From Pseudobutyrivibrio xylanivorans (GTDB lineage: Bacteria; Bacillota; Clostridia; Lachnospirales; Lachnospiraceae): a stretch of 64,000 nt of DNA. The stretch lies in the NCBI RefSeq assembly GCF_010906925.1, contig NZ_VTVE01000002.1, positions 496,001 through 560,000 of the forward strand, given 5' to 3'. Position 1 is the stretch's first letter, and every line of letters starts with the position of its first letter. Of the stretch, positions 17,287 to 28,780 are shown piece after piece. The notes under the pieces were generated by a model. The model did no database searches. It was not told the origin of the DNA and saw only the letters and a list, made by a program, of their open reading frames with translations. The translations under genes and the position numbers were made by a program.

Positions 17287-17687
17287 TAAAAAAAGCATTA
17301 ATTAAAAGTAAACATACATGTGGATAACTAAAAAACACAATATCTTAATAGAATTAATAAAAATAAATACAAAATGTTGTGTTAAAACCATTAAAAAAAA
17401 TTAATTGTTATCTACAACCTGTGGATAACATTGTGGATAAAGTCAAATTAAATCAAAAATTTCAACAATTTAGTCAAAAAACTTATTAAAACTAAGCTCT
17501 AATCCTGTGGATAACTCTATTATTTCATGGTGGATAACTCAAAAATCAATTTCATAGGCTCAAATTTAAAAAATAAGCCACTTTTCACATTAAACAACCC
17601 CCTACACCTTTTAGGGTAAAATATTGCTAAAAAGCCTTATATAGGTTAGAATGGAAATAATTAAACTGTGGATAAAAGGGATATTAG
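17287..17687. other. Replication origin region (oriC), dnaA-upstream part
   Basis: This 400-bp non-coding stretch carries five perfect DnaA boxes TGTGGATAA at 17319-17327, 17420-17428, 17432-17440, 17506-17514 and 17667-17675, plus GGTGGATAA at 17529-17537. All read in the same direction. The sequence is very AT-rich, and gene direction switches here from minus (left) to plus (right). The location between rpmH and dnaA is the canonical origin position in Firmicutes. Confidence 0.92.
17624..17652 (+). promoter_or_regulatory. Probable dnaA promoter
   Basis: TTGCTA (-35, 17624-17629) and TAGAAT (-10, 17647-17652) with a 17-bp spacer, 36 bp before the dnaA ATG. A DnaA box at 17667-17675 lies between the expected start of transcription and the coding sequence, which would allow autorepression by DnaA. 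Confidence 0.65.
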
Positions 17688-19073
17688 ATGGAAGAAATTG
17701 TTAAAAAATGGGATGAGATTCTCGCTTATGTAAAAACAGAGTATGTTGTAGCAGAAGTATCTTATGAATCTTGGCTTAAGCCTCTTGAATTATTTCAAAT
17801 AGAAGATAATAAATTATATATCATTTTCAACGGTGATCAAAGCAGCATGACTATAGGATATGTAACCAGAAAATTTGGTACTCCTATCAAGGTTTCTATT
17901 GCTGAGCTCACAGGTAATTCATTTGAAGAAATTGTAATCATTTCTCAAGAAGAAGCAAACAAGCTTAAAGCAGATAATGATACACAGCATATTAAAATAG
18001 AAGAAACACCTCTATTTAATAATAAGAAAATAGGAAATTCTACAATTAATCCTAAATTTACATTCGATAATTTTGTCGTTGGTCGCAACAACAGATTTGC
18101 TCAGACTGCAGCTCTTGCAGTAGCAGAATCACCAGGTGAATTTTACAATCCCCTCTATATATATGGAGGACCTGGACTTGGTAAGACTCACTTGATGCAG
18201 GCCATCGGTAACTACATCGAAAATCAAAATCCTAGTACACATATCTTATATGTAACTTCAGAAGAATTCACTAACGAAGTTATTGAGAACATGAGAACTA
18301 ATAACAACGCTACAGCTATGCAACGTTTTAGAGATAAGTATCGTACAGTTGATGTTCTCATGGTTGATGATATTCAGTTTATTATAGGAAAAGAAGCAAC
18401 ACAGGAAGAATTTTTCCACACATTTAATGCACTTCATGCAATGGGTAAACAGATTGTTATTTCATCTGATAAGCCACCAAAAGATATGGAGACATTAGAT
18501 GACCGTTTCAAATCAAGATTCGATATGGGTCTTATGGCTGATATTGGATATCCAGATTATGAAACACGTATGGCAATCTTAAATAAAAAGATTGAAGAAA
18601 AGAATTTTAATCTTGATGAATCAATTAGAAAATACATTGCTGAAAATATTCAATCAAACATTCGTGAAATCGAAGGAGCTTTAAATAAACTTATTGCTTT
18701 TTCTAGACTTGAAAAGATTGATATCACAATGGATATTGCAGAAAGAGAGCTTCAGAATTTTATCTCTCCTAATATATCAAGAGAGATTACTCCACAGCTC
18801 ATCATTGAAGTAGTATCAGAACATTTTGGAATTACAGTTGATCAGATGGCATCTAAAAATAGATCAAGCAATGTAGTTAGACCTAGACAGATTGCTATGT
18901 ACTTATGTAATACAATGACAGATTCTTCACTTCAGGCAATTGGTGTACTTCTTGGAGGTAGAGATCACTCTACTATTATCCATGGTGCTAATAAAATAGA
19001 AGAAGAAATCAACAAAGACGATAGTACAAAATCACTTGTTGAAACTATCAAGAAAAAAATCAATCCAAACTAA
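17688..19073 (+). CDS. dnaA: Chromosomal replication initiator DnaA
   Basis: An AAA+ initiator of 461 residues that binds DnaA boxes and opens the origin. Domain I (1-80) includes SYESWLKPLELF. Walker A GGPGLGKT is at 160-167, Walker B VDVLMVDDIQF follows, and the C-terminal helix-turn-helix has the DnaA signature GRDHSTIIHGANKI. Domain II is short. The ATG follows AAGGG. It heads the rightward dnaA-dnaN-yaaA-recF-gyrB-gyrA group. Confidence 0.98.
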   Translation: MEEIVKKWDEILAYVKTEYVVAEVSYESWLKPLELFQIEDNKLYIIFNGDQSSMTIGYVTRKFGTPIKVSIAELTGNSFEEIVIISQEEANKLKADNDTQHIKIEETPLFNNKKIGNSTINPKFTFDNFVVGRNNRFAQTAALAVAESPGEFYNPLYIYGGPGLGKTHLMQAIGNYIENQNPSTHILYVTSEEFTNEVIENMRTNNNATAMQRFRDKYRTVDVLMVDDIQFIIGKEATQEEFFHTFNALHAMGKQIVISSDKPPKDMETLDDRFKSRFDMGLMADIGYPDYETRMAILNKKIEEKNFNLDESIRKYIAENIQSNIREIEGALNKLIAFSRLEKIDITMDIAERELQNFISPNISREITPQLIIEVVSEHFGITVDQMASKNRSSNVVRPRQIAMYLCNTMTDSSLQAIGVLLGGRDHSTIIHGANKIEEEINKDDSTKSLVETIKKKINPN

Positions 19074-19343
19074 TTGTTAATAACATGTTGATAAACATAT
19101 GGATAAGCTGTTATTAGCCTGTTTATTAAATGCGGATAATAAACAAAAACAAATTTTAAACAAATTTTGGTCACATTTTATCCATAGATTATCAATAATA
19201 AATTCACAAATTTTTAAGCACTTATCCTTCACGTTTTACGTGTAAATACTGCTGTTTCACACTTATATACATATCAACAGCCTATAAGAATAGTACTTAG
19301 AAAATAAATTATATTTTTTTATGTTAAGAAAGGGAGCAATCAA
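19074..19343. other. dnaA-dnaN intergenic region, possible second part of oriC
   Basis: These 270 bp contain no gene. One-mismatch DnaA boxes occur in both orientations: TATGGATAA at 19098-19106 and TTATCCATA at 19178-19186, with a weaker TTATCCTTC near 19222. The sequence is very AT-rich. In Bacillus the unwinding element lies between dnaA and dnaN, so this may be the melting site; that is inference. No strong dnaN promoter could be fixed. Confidence 0.6.
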
Positions 19344-20459
19344 ATGAAAATCAGATGTCAAAAAGCAGACCTTTTAAAAGGAGTTAACTTTGTTTCAAAA
19401 GCAGTTCCTACCAAAACTACAATGGCTATTCTTGAATGCATTCTTATAGATGCATCTTCTGGAGAGATTAAGCTTACTGCTAATAATATGGAACTTGGAA
19501 TTGAAACAATTATAAATGGAACTATTGAAGAAAGAGGAATTGTAGCACTTGATGCAAAGATTTTCTCTGATATTGTAAGAAAGCTTCCTGATAATGAAGT
19601 TACTATAGAAACAGATGCTTCATTTAATACAAAGATTACTTGTGAAAAAGCAAAGTTCTTCAATGTAGGTAAGTCAGGAGAAGATTTCTCATACATTCCA
19701 GTTGTTACTAGAAATCAACCAATCATTATTTCTCAATATACTTTAAGAGAGATTATTAGAAAAACTATCTTTACTGTTCCTGATAAAGATAACAATAAGA
19801 TGATGACAGGTGAGCTTTTAGAAATAAAAGATGGCAAGCTAAAAGCAGTTGCACTTGATGGTCACAGAGTTTCTATTAGATATGTTGATCTTAAGGATGC
19901 AACAAATGATGTTAATGTTGTTGTTCCAAAGAATACTCTTAATGAAATTATTAAAATCATTGACGGTGGTGTTGATGATTTTGTAAATATTTTCGTTACT
20001 GATAATCACATTGTGTTTGAATTTGATCAGACTACTGTTGTATCTCGTATTATTCAGGGTGAGTTCTTTAAAATTGAGCAGATGCTTTCAGCTGATTATG
20101 AGACAAAAGTTAAAATCAATAAAAAAGATTTACTTGATTGTATTGATAGAGCAAATACTATCGTTAACGAAGGTGATAAGAAACCAATCATTGTTAACGT
20201 TTCTGATAATGTAATGTCACTTTCAGTTACTTCATTTATTGGATCAATGAATGAAGATATTGATATTGTTAAAGAAGGTAAGGACATCATGATTGGCTTT
20301 AATCCAAAATTTGTGATGGATGCACTTAAGGCAATTGATGATGAAGAAATAAATCTTTACATGCTTAATGCAAAGAGTCCATGTTTCATTAAAGATGATG
20401 AAGGTACATATATTTACATTGTCCTTCCTGTTAACTTTAATAATCCAGGAGCTAATTAA
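19344..20459 (+). CDS. dnaN: DNA polymerase III beta subunit (sliding clamp)
   Basis: The 371-residue clamp that encircles DNA and tethers polymerases. It has the three repeated clamp domains: MKIRCQKADLLKGVNFVSKAV at the start, GELLEIKDGKLKAVALDGHRVS in the second, and the hydrophobic-pocket and C-terminal strand (YIYIVLPV) of the third. AGGGAG lies upstream of the ATG. Its stop codon overlaps the yaaA start by one base (TAATG). Confidence 0.98.
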   Translation: MKIRCQKADLLKGVNFVSKAVPTKTTMAILECILIDASSGEIKLTANNMELGIETIINGTIEERGIVALDAKIFSDIVRKLPDNEVTIETDASFNTKITCEKAKFFNVGKSGEDFSYIPVVTRNQPIIISQYTLREIIRKTIFTVPDKDNNKMMTGELLEIKDGKLKAVALDGHRVSIRYVDLKDATNDVNVVVPKNTLNEIIKIIDGGVDDFVNIFVTDNHIVFEFDQTTVVSRIIQGEFFKIEQMLSADYETKVKINKKDLLDCIDRANTIVNEGDKKPIIVNVSDNVMSLSVTSFIGSMNEDIDIVKEGKDIMIGFNPKFVMDALKAIDDEEINLYMLNAKSPCFIKDDEGTYIYIVLPVNFNNPGAN

Positions 20460-20663
20460 TGGAAACTATTCAAATTAGAGATGAATTTATAAAACTTGGA
20501 CAGCTACTAAAGCTAGCTAATTTAGTTGAGTCTGGAGCTATGGCCAAAGAAGTCATTGAAGAAGGACTTGTAAAATATAATGGTGAAGTTGAAACTCGCC
20601 GAGGCAAAAAGGTTTATCCTGGTGATGTTGTTGAATTTAATGGAGAAAGCGTAACAGTTACTA

Positions 20664-20674
<11 letters not shown>
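20459..20674 (+). CDS. yaaA: S4-domain RNA-binding protein YaaA
   Basis: A 71-residue single S4 domain protein in the conserved dnaN-yaaA-recF slot. The S4 core is visible as FIKLGQLLKLANLVESGAMAKEVIEEGLVKYNGE, ending GDVVEFNGESVTV. It presumably binds structured RNA; the exact role is unknown. It overlaps dnaN by one base and recF by eleven, so translation is coupled. Confidence 0.93.
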
Positions 20675-23685
<3,011 letters not shown>

Positions 23686-23701
23686 AATTTGTAAAAAAAT
23701 T

Positions 23702-23717
23702 TCGGGCTTCGCCCGAG
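23702..23717 (+). other. Short intercistronic hairpin between gyrB and gyrA
   Basis: TCGGGC-TTC-GCCCGA forms a small GC-rich stem-loop 20 bp upstream of gyrA, preceded by an A run and not followed by T residues. It is probably a stability element, not a terminator. Confidence 0.45.
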
Positions 23718-23738
23718 TAGCAAAGATAAAGGATTATT

Positions 23739-26273
23739 ATGGACGACAAAATTTTTGATAATATTCATGAAGTTGACCTAAAACAAACAATGGAAACATC
23801 CTACATCGATTATGCCATGAGTGTAATTGCCTCTCGTGCGCTACCAGATGTAAGAGATGGTCTTAAGCCAGTTCAGCGAAGAGTTCTCTTCTCAATGATT
23901 GAGCTTAACAATGGTCCTGACAAGCCACACAGAAAATGTGCTCGTATTGTAGGTGATACAATGGGTAAATATCACCCACATGGTGACAGCTCAATTTACG
24001 GAGCACTTGTCAACATGGCTCAGGAATGGAACACTCGTTATCCACTAGTAGACGGACATGGTAACTTTGGTTCTGTGGACGGTGATGGTGCAGCTGCCAT
24101 GCGATATACTGAGGCCCGCCTTTCAAAGATTTCCATGACTATGTTTGGTATCAATTACAAGGATGACAAGTTCACCACTGGTAAAGATATTGACATGGAT
24201 GGCGTTGACTTTATGCCAAACTTTGATGAGACTGAAAAAGAGCCTACAGTTCTTCCAGCTCGTTATCCTAACCTACTTGTTAATGGTACAACTGGTATCG
24301 CCGTAGGTATGGCAACCAATATTCCACCTCATAATCTTAGAGAAGTTATTGGTGCTGTTAATAAAATTATCGACAATCAGATTGAAGAAGATAGAGATAC
24401 AGAAATCGATGAGATCCTTGAGATTGTTAAGGGACCAGATTTCCCAACTGGTGGTGTTATTCTTGGAAAGGCTGGTATTGAAGAGGCATACCGCACAGGT
24501 CGTGCTAAGATCAGAGTCCGTGCCGTTTCAGAAATCGAGCCAATGGACAACGGTAAGAATCGTATCGTTGTAACAGAACTTCCTTACATGGTAAACAAGG
24601 CTCGACTTATTGAAAAAATCGCCGAGCTTCACAAGGATAAGCGAATCGATGGAATTACAGATCTTAGAGATGAGTCATCACGTGAAGGTATGAGAATTTG
24701 TATCGAGCTTAGACGTGATGTTAATCCTAACATCATTCTAAATCAGCTTTACAAGCACACTCAGCTTCAGGATACATTTGGTGTTATCATGCTTGCACTT
24801 GTTGATAATCAGCCAAAGATTCTTAATCTTAAGCAGATGCTTGTACACTATCTCAATCATCAGAAGGATGTTGTTACTCGTCGTACAAAATACGAGCTTA
24901 ACAAGGCTGAGGAGCGAGCTCATATTTTAGAAGGATTACTCATCGCTCTTGATAATATCGATGAAGTAATCCAGATTATCAGAAGTTCTGCAGATGTTGC
25001 TACAGCAAAAGCTACATTGATGGAACGCTTTGGTCTTTCAGATGCACAGGCTCAGGCCATTGTAGACATGAGACTTCGTGCTCTCACAGGTTTGGAGCGT
25101 GACAAGATTCAGCAGGAGTACAATGACTTACAGATTCTTATCGGTAAGTTAAAGGCAATCCTTGCAGATGAAAAAGTTCTTCTTGCAGTTATCAAAACTG
25201 AGATTACAGAGATTGCTGATAAGTACGGCGATGATAGACGTACTAGCATCGGATTTGATGAATTTGATATCAGCATGGAGGATATGATTCCTGTAACTAA
25301 CACAGTTGTTACATTTACAAAGCTTGGATATATCAAGCGTATGAATGAAGACAACTTTAAGGCTCAACATAGAGGTGGCAAGGGAATCAAGGGTATGGAC
25401 ACAATCGATGACGATTATGTTACAGAGATGCTCATGATGTCGTCACACGATTATCTCCTCTTCTTTACAAATAAAGGTCGAGTATATCGAATAAAGGCAT
25501 ATGAGATTCCAGAGTCTAGCCGAACAAGCCGAGGAATTGCAATTGTTAATATTCTTCAGCTTCAGCCAGATGAGAAAATCACAGCTATGATACCAGTTGA
25601 GGATTATCATGAGGATAAATACCTCTTCATGGCTACAGCCGATGGATTTGTTAAAAAGACAAAGATTACTGAATATGAAAATATCAGAAAGAATGGTCTT
25701 ACAGCAATAACACTTCGTGACGATGATACTCTTATTGAAGTTAAGTTAACTGATGGGGATGAAGATGTAATCATGGTTACAAAGTATGGTCAGGCAATTC
25801 GATTCTCAGAGACTGAGGTTCGTGCAACTGGTCGTGCTACAATGGGTGTAATCGGTATGAATCTTTCAGCTGATGATGAGATTATCGGCATGCAGCTTAT
25901 CTCACAGGGTGAGAGTTTGATGACAGTATCAGAAAACGGTCTTGGTAAATGTACGCTTATGACTGAGTTCAACACAATCCACCGTGGTGGTAAGGGTGTT
26001 AAGTGTTACAAGATTACAGAAAAGACAGGAAATCTGATTGGTGCAAAGGCAGTGGAGAAGGATGATGAGGTAATGCTTATCAATACTGCTGGAACAATTA
26101 TTAGAATAGAAGTTGCAGGTACAACACTTCTTAGCAGAATTACATCTGGAGTTAAATTAATCGACTTAAAAGAAAATACTAAACTAATTAGTATTGCAAA
26201 AGTTAGAAAAAGTGATACAATTCTGTCAGAAGAGGTTGAAGAATTAAATGAAGGTTCAACAACCGAATCATAG
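23739..26273 (+). CDS. gyrA: DNA gyrase subunit A
   Basis: The cleavage and rejoining subunit of gyrase, 844 residues. The catalytic tyrosine is Y123 in AAMRYTEARLS. The quinolone-resistance region reads HPHGDSSIYGALVNMAQ, with Ser84 (E. coli Ser83) and Gly88 at the place of E. coli Asp87. The C-terminal beta-pinwheel has the GyrA box as QHRGGKG (about 544-550), as expected of a true gyrase and not topoisomerase IV. A strong terminator follows. Confidence 0.98.
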   Translation: MDDKIFDNIHEVDLKQTMETSYIDYAMSVIASRALPDVRDGLKPVQRRVLFSMIELNNGPDKPHRKCARIVGDTMGKYHPHGDSSIYGALVNMAQEWNTRYPLVDGHGNFGSVDGDGAAAMRYTEARLSKISMTMFGINYKDDKFTTGKDIDMDGVDFMPNFDETEKEPTVLPARYPNLLVNGTTGIAVGMATNIPPHNLREVIGAVNKIIDNQIEEDRDTEIDEILEIVKGPDFPTGGVILGKAGIEEAYRTGRAKIRVRAVSEIEPMDNGKNRIVVTELPYMVNKARLIEKIAELHKDKRIDGITDLRDESSREGMRICIELRRDVNPNIILNQLYKHTQLQDTFGVIMLALVDNQPKILNLKQMLVHYLNHQKDVVTRRTKYELNKAEERAHILEGLLIALDNIDEVIQIIRSSADVATAKATLMERFGLSDAQAQAIVDMRLRALTGLERDKIQQEYNDLQILIGKLKAILADEKVLLAVIKTEITEIADKYGDDRRTSIGFDEFDISMEDMIPVTNTVVTFTKLGYIKRMNEDNFKAQHRGGKGIKGMDTIDDDYVTEMLMMSSHDYLLFFTNKGRVYRIKAYEIPESSRTSRGIAIVNILQLQPDEKITAMIPVEDYHEDKYLFMATADGFVKKTKITEYENIRKNGLTAITLRDDDTLIEVKLTDGDEDVIMVTKYGQAIRFSETEVRATGRATMGVIGMNLSADDEIIGMQLISQGESLMTVSENGLGKCTLMTEFNTIHRGGKGVKCYKITEKTGNLIGAKAVEKDDEVMLINTAGTIIRIEVAGTTLLSRITSGVKLIDLKENTKLISIAKVRKSDTILSEEVEELNEGSTTES

Positions 26274-26299
26274 ATTCAGGTAACTTTTAATAGCAATGG

Positions 26300-26336
26300 G
26301 GCTGTTATTTACTTTAAATAGCAGCCTTTTTATTTT
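26300..26336 (+). terminator. Intrinsic terminator of gyrA
   Basis: GGCTGTTATTTA pairs with TAAATAGCAGCC (12 bp, one G-T pair) around a 3-nt loop, followed by TTTTTATTTT. Confidence 0.9.
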
Positions 26337-26344
26337 GAAAAATT

Positions 26345-26373
26345 TTGCTTTAGTCATGTAAAGCAGTGATAAT
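26345..26373 (+). promoter_or_regulatory. Probable promoter of the fumarase operon
   Basis: TTGCTT (26345-26350) and GATAAT (26368-26373) with a 17-bp spacer, 25 bp upstream of the fumarase alpha start. Confidence 0.55.
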
Positions 26374-26397
26374 TTAAAGTAATAACAGGATATTGTG

Positions 26398-27240
26398 ATG
26401 AAGATAATAAATACTACTACAATTAGTGATAACGTAAAAGAGATGTGCATCGAGGCAAATTATTATCTCTCAGAAGATATGAATTCTGCACTTAAGAATG
26501 CTACTAATAGTGAGAAATCTGAGCTAGGAAAGAAAATTTTAAACCAGCTTCAAGAAAACTTAGATATTGCTGACAAGGAAATGATTCCAATTTGCCAGGA
26601 TACAGGTATGGCAGTTTTCTTTGTTGAAGTTGGACAGGATGTCCACATTGAGGGTGGCTCTCTTACAGATGCTATTAATGATGGCGTAAGAAGAGGTTAC
26701 ACAGATGGCTATCTTAGAAAGTCAGTTGTAGGTGACCCAATAGAGAGAGTTAACACAAAGGACAATACTCCAGCTGTAATACATTACGATATTGTGCCTG
26801 GAGATGAGCTTAAGATAACAATAGCTCCAAAGGGATTTGGCTCTGAGAATATGAGCCGTGTCTTTATGCTAAAGCCGGCAGACGGAATAGAGGGTGTGAA
26901 GGATGCAATCCTTACAGCAGTCAAGGATGCTGGACCAAATGCTTGTCCACCAATGGTTGTTGGTGTTGGCATTGGAGGTACATTTGAAAAGTCAGCACTT
27001 ATGGCTAAGAAAGCTCTTACAAGAGAATTTTCAGACCGTCCAACTATTCCTTGGGTTAAGGATTTAGAGGATGAGATGCTTGAAAAGATCAATAAATTAG
27101 GCATTGGACCAGGTGGACTTGGAGGTACTACTACTGCCCTAGCAGTTAATATTAATACCTATGCTACTCATATAGCTGGTCTTCCAGTTGCAATTAATAT
27201 TTGCTGTCACGTTAATAGACATACAACGAGGGTAATGTAA
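26398..27240 (+). CDS. fumA: Class I fumarate hydratase, alpha subunit
   Basis: The iron-sulfur half of a two-subunit class I fumarase interconverting fumarate and malate; L(+)-tartrate dehydratase alpha is a close relative and cannot be excluded. The 280 residues hold three candidate cluster cysteines in ICQDTG, NACPP and INICCHVNRH. A GTG three bases earlier is in frame, but the ATG at 26398 is better placed behind AGGA. It overlaps the beta gene by one base (TAATG). Confidence 0.9.
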   Translation: MKIINTTTISDNVKEMCIEANYYLSEDMNSALKNATNSEKSELGKKILNQLQENLDIADKEMIPICQDTGMAVFFVEVGQDVHIEGGSLTDAINDGVRRGYTDGYLRKSVVGDPIERVNTKDNTPAVIHYDIVPGDELKITIAPKGFGSENMSRVFMLKPADGIEGVKDAILTAVKDAGPNACPPMVVGVGIGGTFEKSALMAKKALTREFSDRPTIPWVKDLEDEMLEKINKLGIGPGGLGGTTTALAVNINTYATHIAGLPVAINICCHVNRHTTRVM

Positions 27241-27791
27241 TGGAACACAGAATAACAACACCAATCACATCAGAAGTTACATCAAAACTTTCAGCAGGCG
27301 ACTATTGTTACATCACAGGTTACATATATGTTGCTAGAGATGCCGCCCATAAACGAATGGACGAGGCACTTAACAAGGGAGAAGAACTACCAATACCAAT
27401 AGAAAATGAAACAATTTATTACATGGGACCTTCTCCAGCAAGAGAAGGTAGACCAATAGGTTCGGCTGGACCTACAACAGCAAGTCGTATGGACAAATAC
27501 GCACCACGCCTTTTAGATCTTGGACTTAAGGCCATGATTGGTAAAGGCAAAAGAACAAAAGAAGTAATTGATGCTGTTGTTAGAAATAAGGCTGTGTATT
27601 TTGCAGCAGTTGGAGGAGCCGGTGCCCTCCTATCAAAATGTATTAAATCATCTGAGGTTATCTGTTATGACGACCTTGGAGCAGAAGCAATCCGCAAGCT
27701 ATATGTGGAAGATTTTCCTGTTATCGTTGTAGTTGATTCTGAGGGGGACAACTTATACGAGACAGCAATCAAAGAGTTCGCTAGATTATAA
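27240..27791 (+). CDS. fumB: Class I fumarate hydratase, beta subunit
   Basis: The C-terminal, swivelling half of class I fumarase (183 residues), required with the alpha subunit. Family motifs include AGDYCYITGYIYVARDAAHKR, YYMGPSPAREGRPIGSAGPTTASRMD and GKGKRTKEV. The gene lies in a tight pair with alpha. No terminator is seen before oppB 64 bp downstream, so the transporter could be read through. Confidence 0.9.
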   Translation: MEHRITTPITSEVTSKLSAGDYCYITGYIYVARDAAHKRMDEALNKGEELPIPIENETIYYMGPSPAREGRPIGSAGPTTASRMDKYAPRLLDLGLKAMIGKGKRTKEVIDAVVRNKAVYFAAVGGAGALLSKCIKSSEVICYDDLGAEAIRKLYVEDFPVIVVVDSEGDNLYETAIKEFARL

Positions 27792-27855
27792 ATTCTTTAA
27801 TCAATAAGGGATTTTTAATATAAAAGAAAGAAATTAGAAAAGGAGTATAAATGAT

Positions 27856-28767
27856 TTGGCGAAGTATATTTCAAAACGAATTTTACTGGCAATAGTGTCT
27901 CTATGGATAATTACATTAATCACATTTTTTGCTATGAACGCTATTCCAGGTGGCCCTTTTAACAAGGAAAAGGCCACAGATCCAGCGGTTATCCAGCAGT
28001 TAGAGGCTAGATATAACTTGGATAAACCACTTGGAGAACAATACAGACTCTATATGAAGAACCTTCTTCACGGAGATTGGGGTATTTCAACAAAATCAGG
28101 TCGTCCTATCTGGAATGATATGATTGAGAAATTCTCAGTTTCAGCTGGTTTAGGTCTTAGAGCTGCAGTAATTGCTATTATTTTTGGTATTATTCTTGGT
28201 GCTATTGCAGCACTTAACAGAAATAAATTACCAGACAGACTTATAATTTTCTTTACAACTTTAGGAACGGCTATGCCTTCCTTTGTTCTTGCTACACTTT
28301 TATTACTTGTATTTTGTTTGAAGTTAGGTTTGTTCCCAGTATTTTCATCTGAGAATCCTAACTACACTCTTCCTGTAATTGCACTTGCAGTGTATCCAAT
28401 GGCATATATTACTCGTCTTACAAAGACTAGTATGCTTGATGCTTTAAATCAGGATTACATCAGAACAGCTAGAGCTAAAGGTGTTTCAAGAACAAAAGTT
28501 ATCTTTGTACATGCACTTAGAAATGCTCTTATTCCAGTTATCACCTATGTAGGACCAATGGTAGCTTATATACTTACAGGTTCTATGGTTGTAGAAAACA
28601 TTTTTACAATAGGTGGTCTGGGCTCAACATTTGTAACATCCATTTCAACAAGAGATTACCCAACTATTATGGCAGTTACAATTTTCCTTGCTATGCTTAT
28701 GGTTGTAGCAAACTTGCTTACTGATATTGTATACAAGCTTGTTGACCCTAGAATTAAACTGGATTAG
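27856..28767 (+). CDS. oppB: Oligopeptide ABC transporter permease OppB
   Basis: An inner-membrane permease of 303 residues with six transmembrane helices and the binding-protein-dependent transport loop around EAA-like NQDYIRTARAKGVSRTKVIFVHALRNALIPV. It starts with TTG (MAKYISKRILLAIVSLW, the family start). A five-base-displaced ATG at 27851 has better spacing from the AGGAG but opens only a 14-codon frame. Confidence 0.93.
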   Translation: MAKYISKRILLAIVSLWIITLITFFAMNAIPGGPFNKEKATDPAVIQQLEARYNLDKPLGEQYRLYMKNLLHGDWGISTKSGRPIWNDMIEKFSVSAGLGLRAAVIAIIFGIILGAIAALNRNKLPDRLIIFFTTLGTAMPSFVLATLLLLVFCLKLGLFPVFSSENPNYTLPVIALAVYPMAYITRLTKTSMLDALNQDYIRTARAKGVSRTKVIFVHALRNALIPVITYVGPMVAYILTGSMVVENIFTIGGLGSTFVTSISTRDYPTIMAVTIFLAMLMVVANLLTDIVYKLVDPRIKLD

Positions 28768-28780
28768 GAGGAAGAATATT

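Noticed and set aside
27792-27855. Terminator between the fumarase and opp genes
   Set aside because: No stable stem with a T run was found; read-through into opp remains possible.
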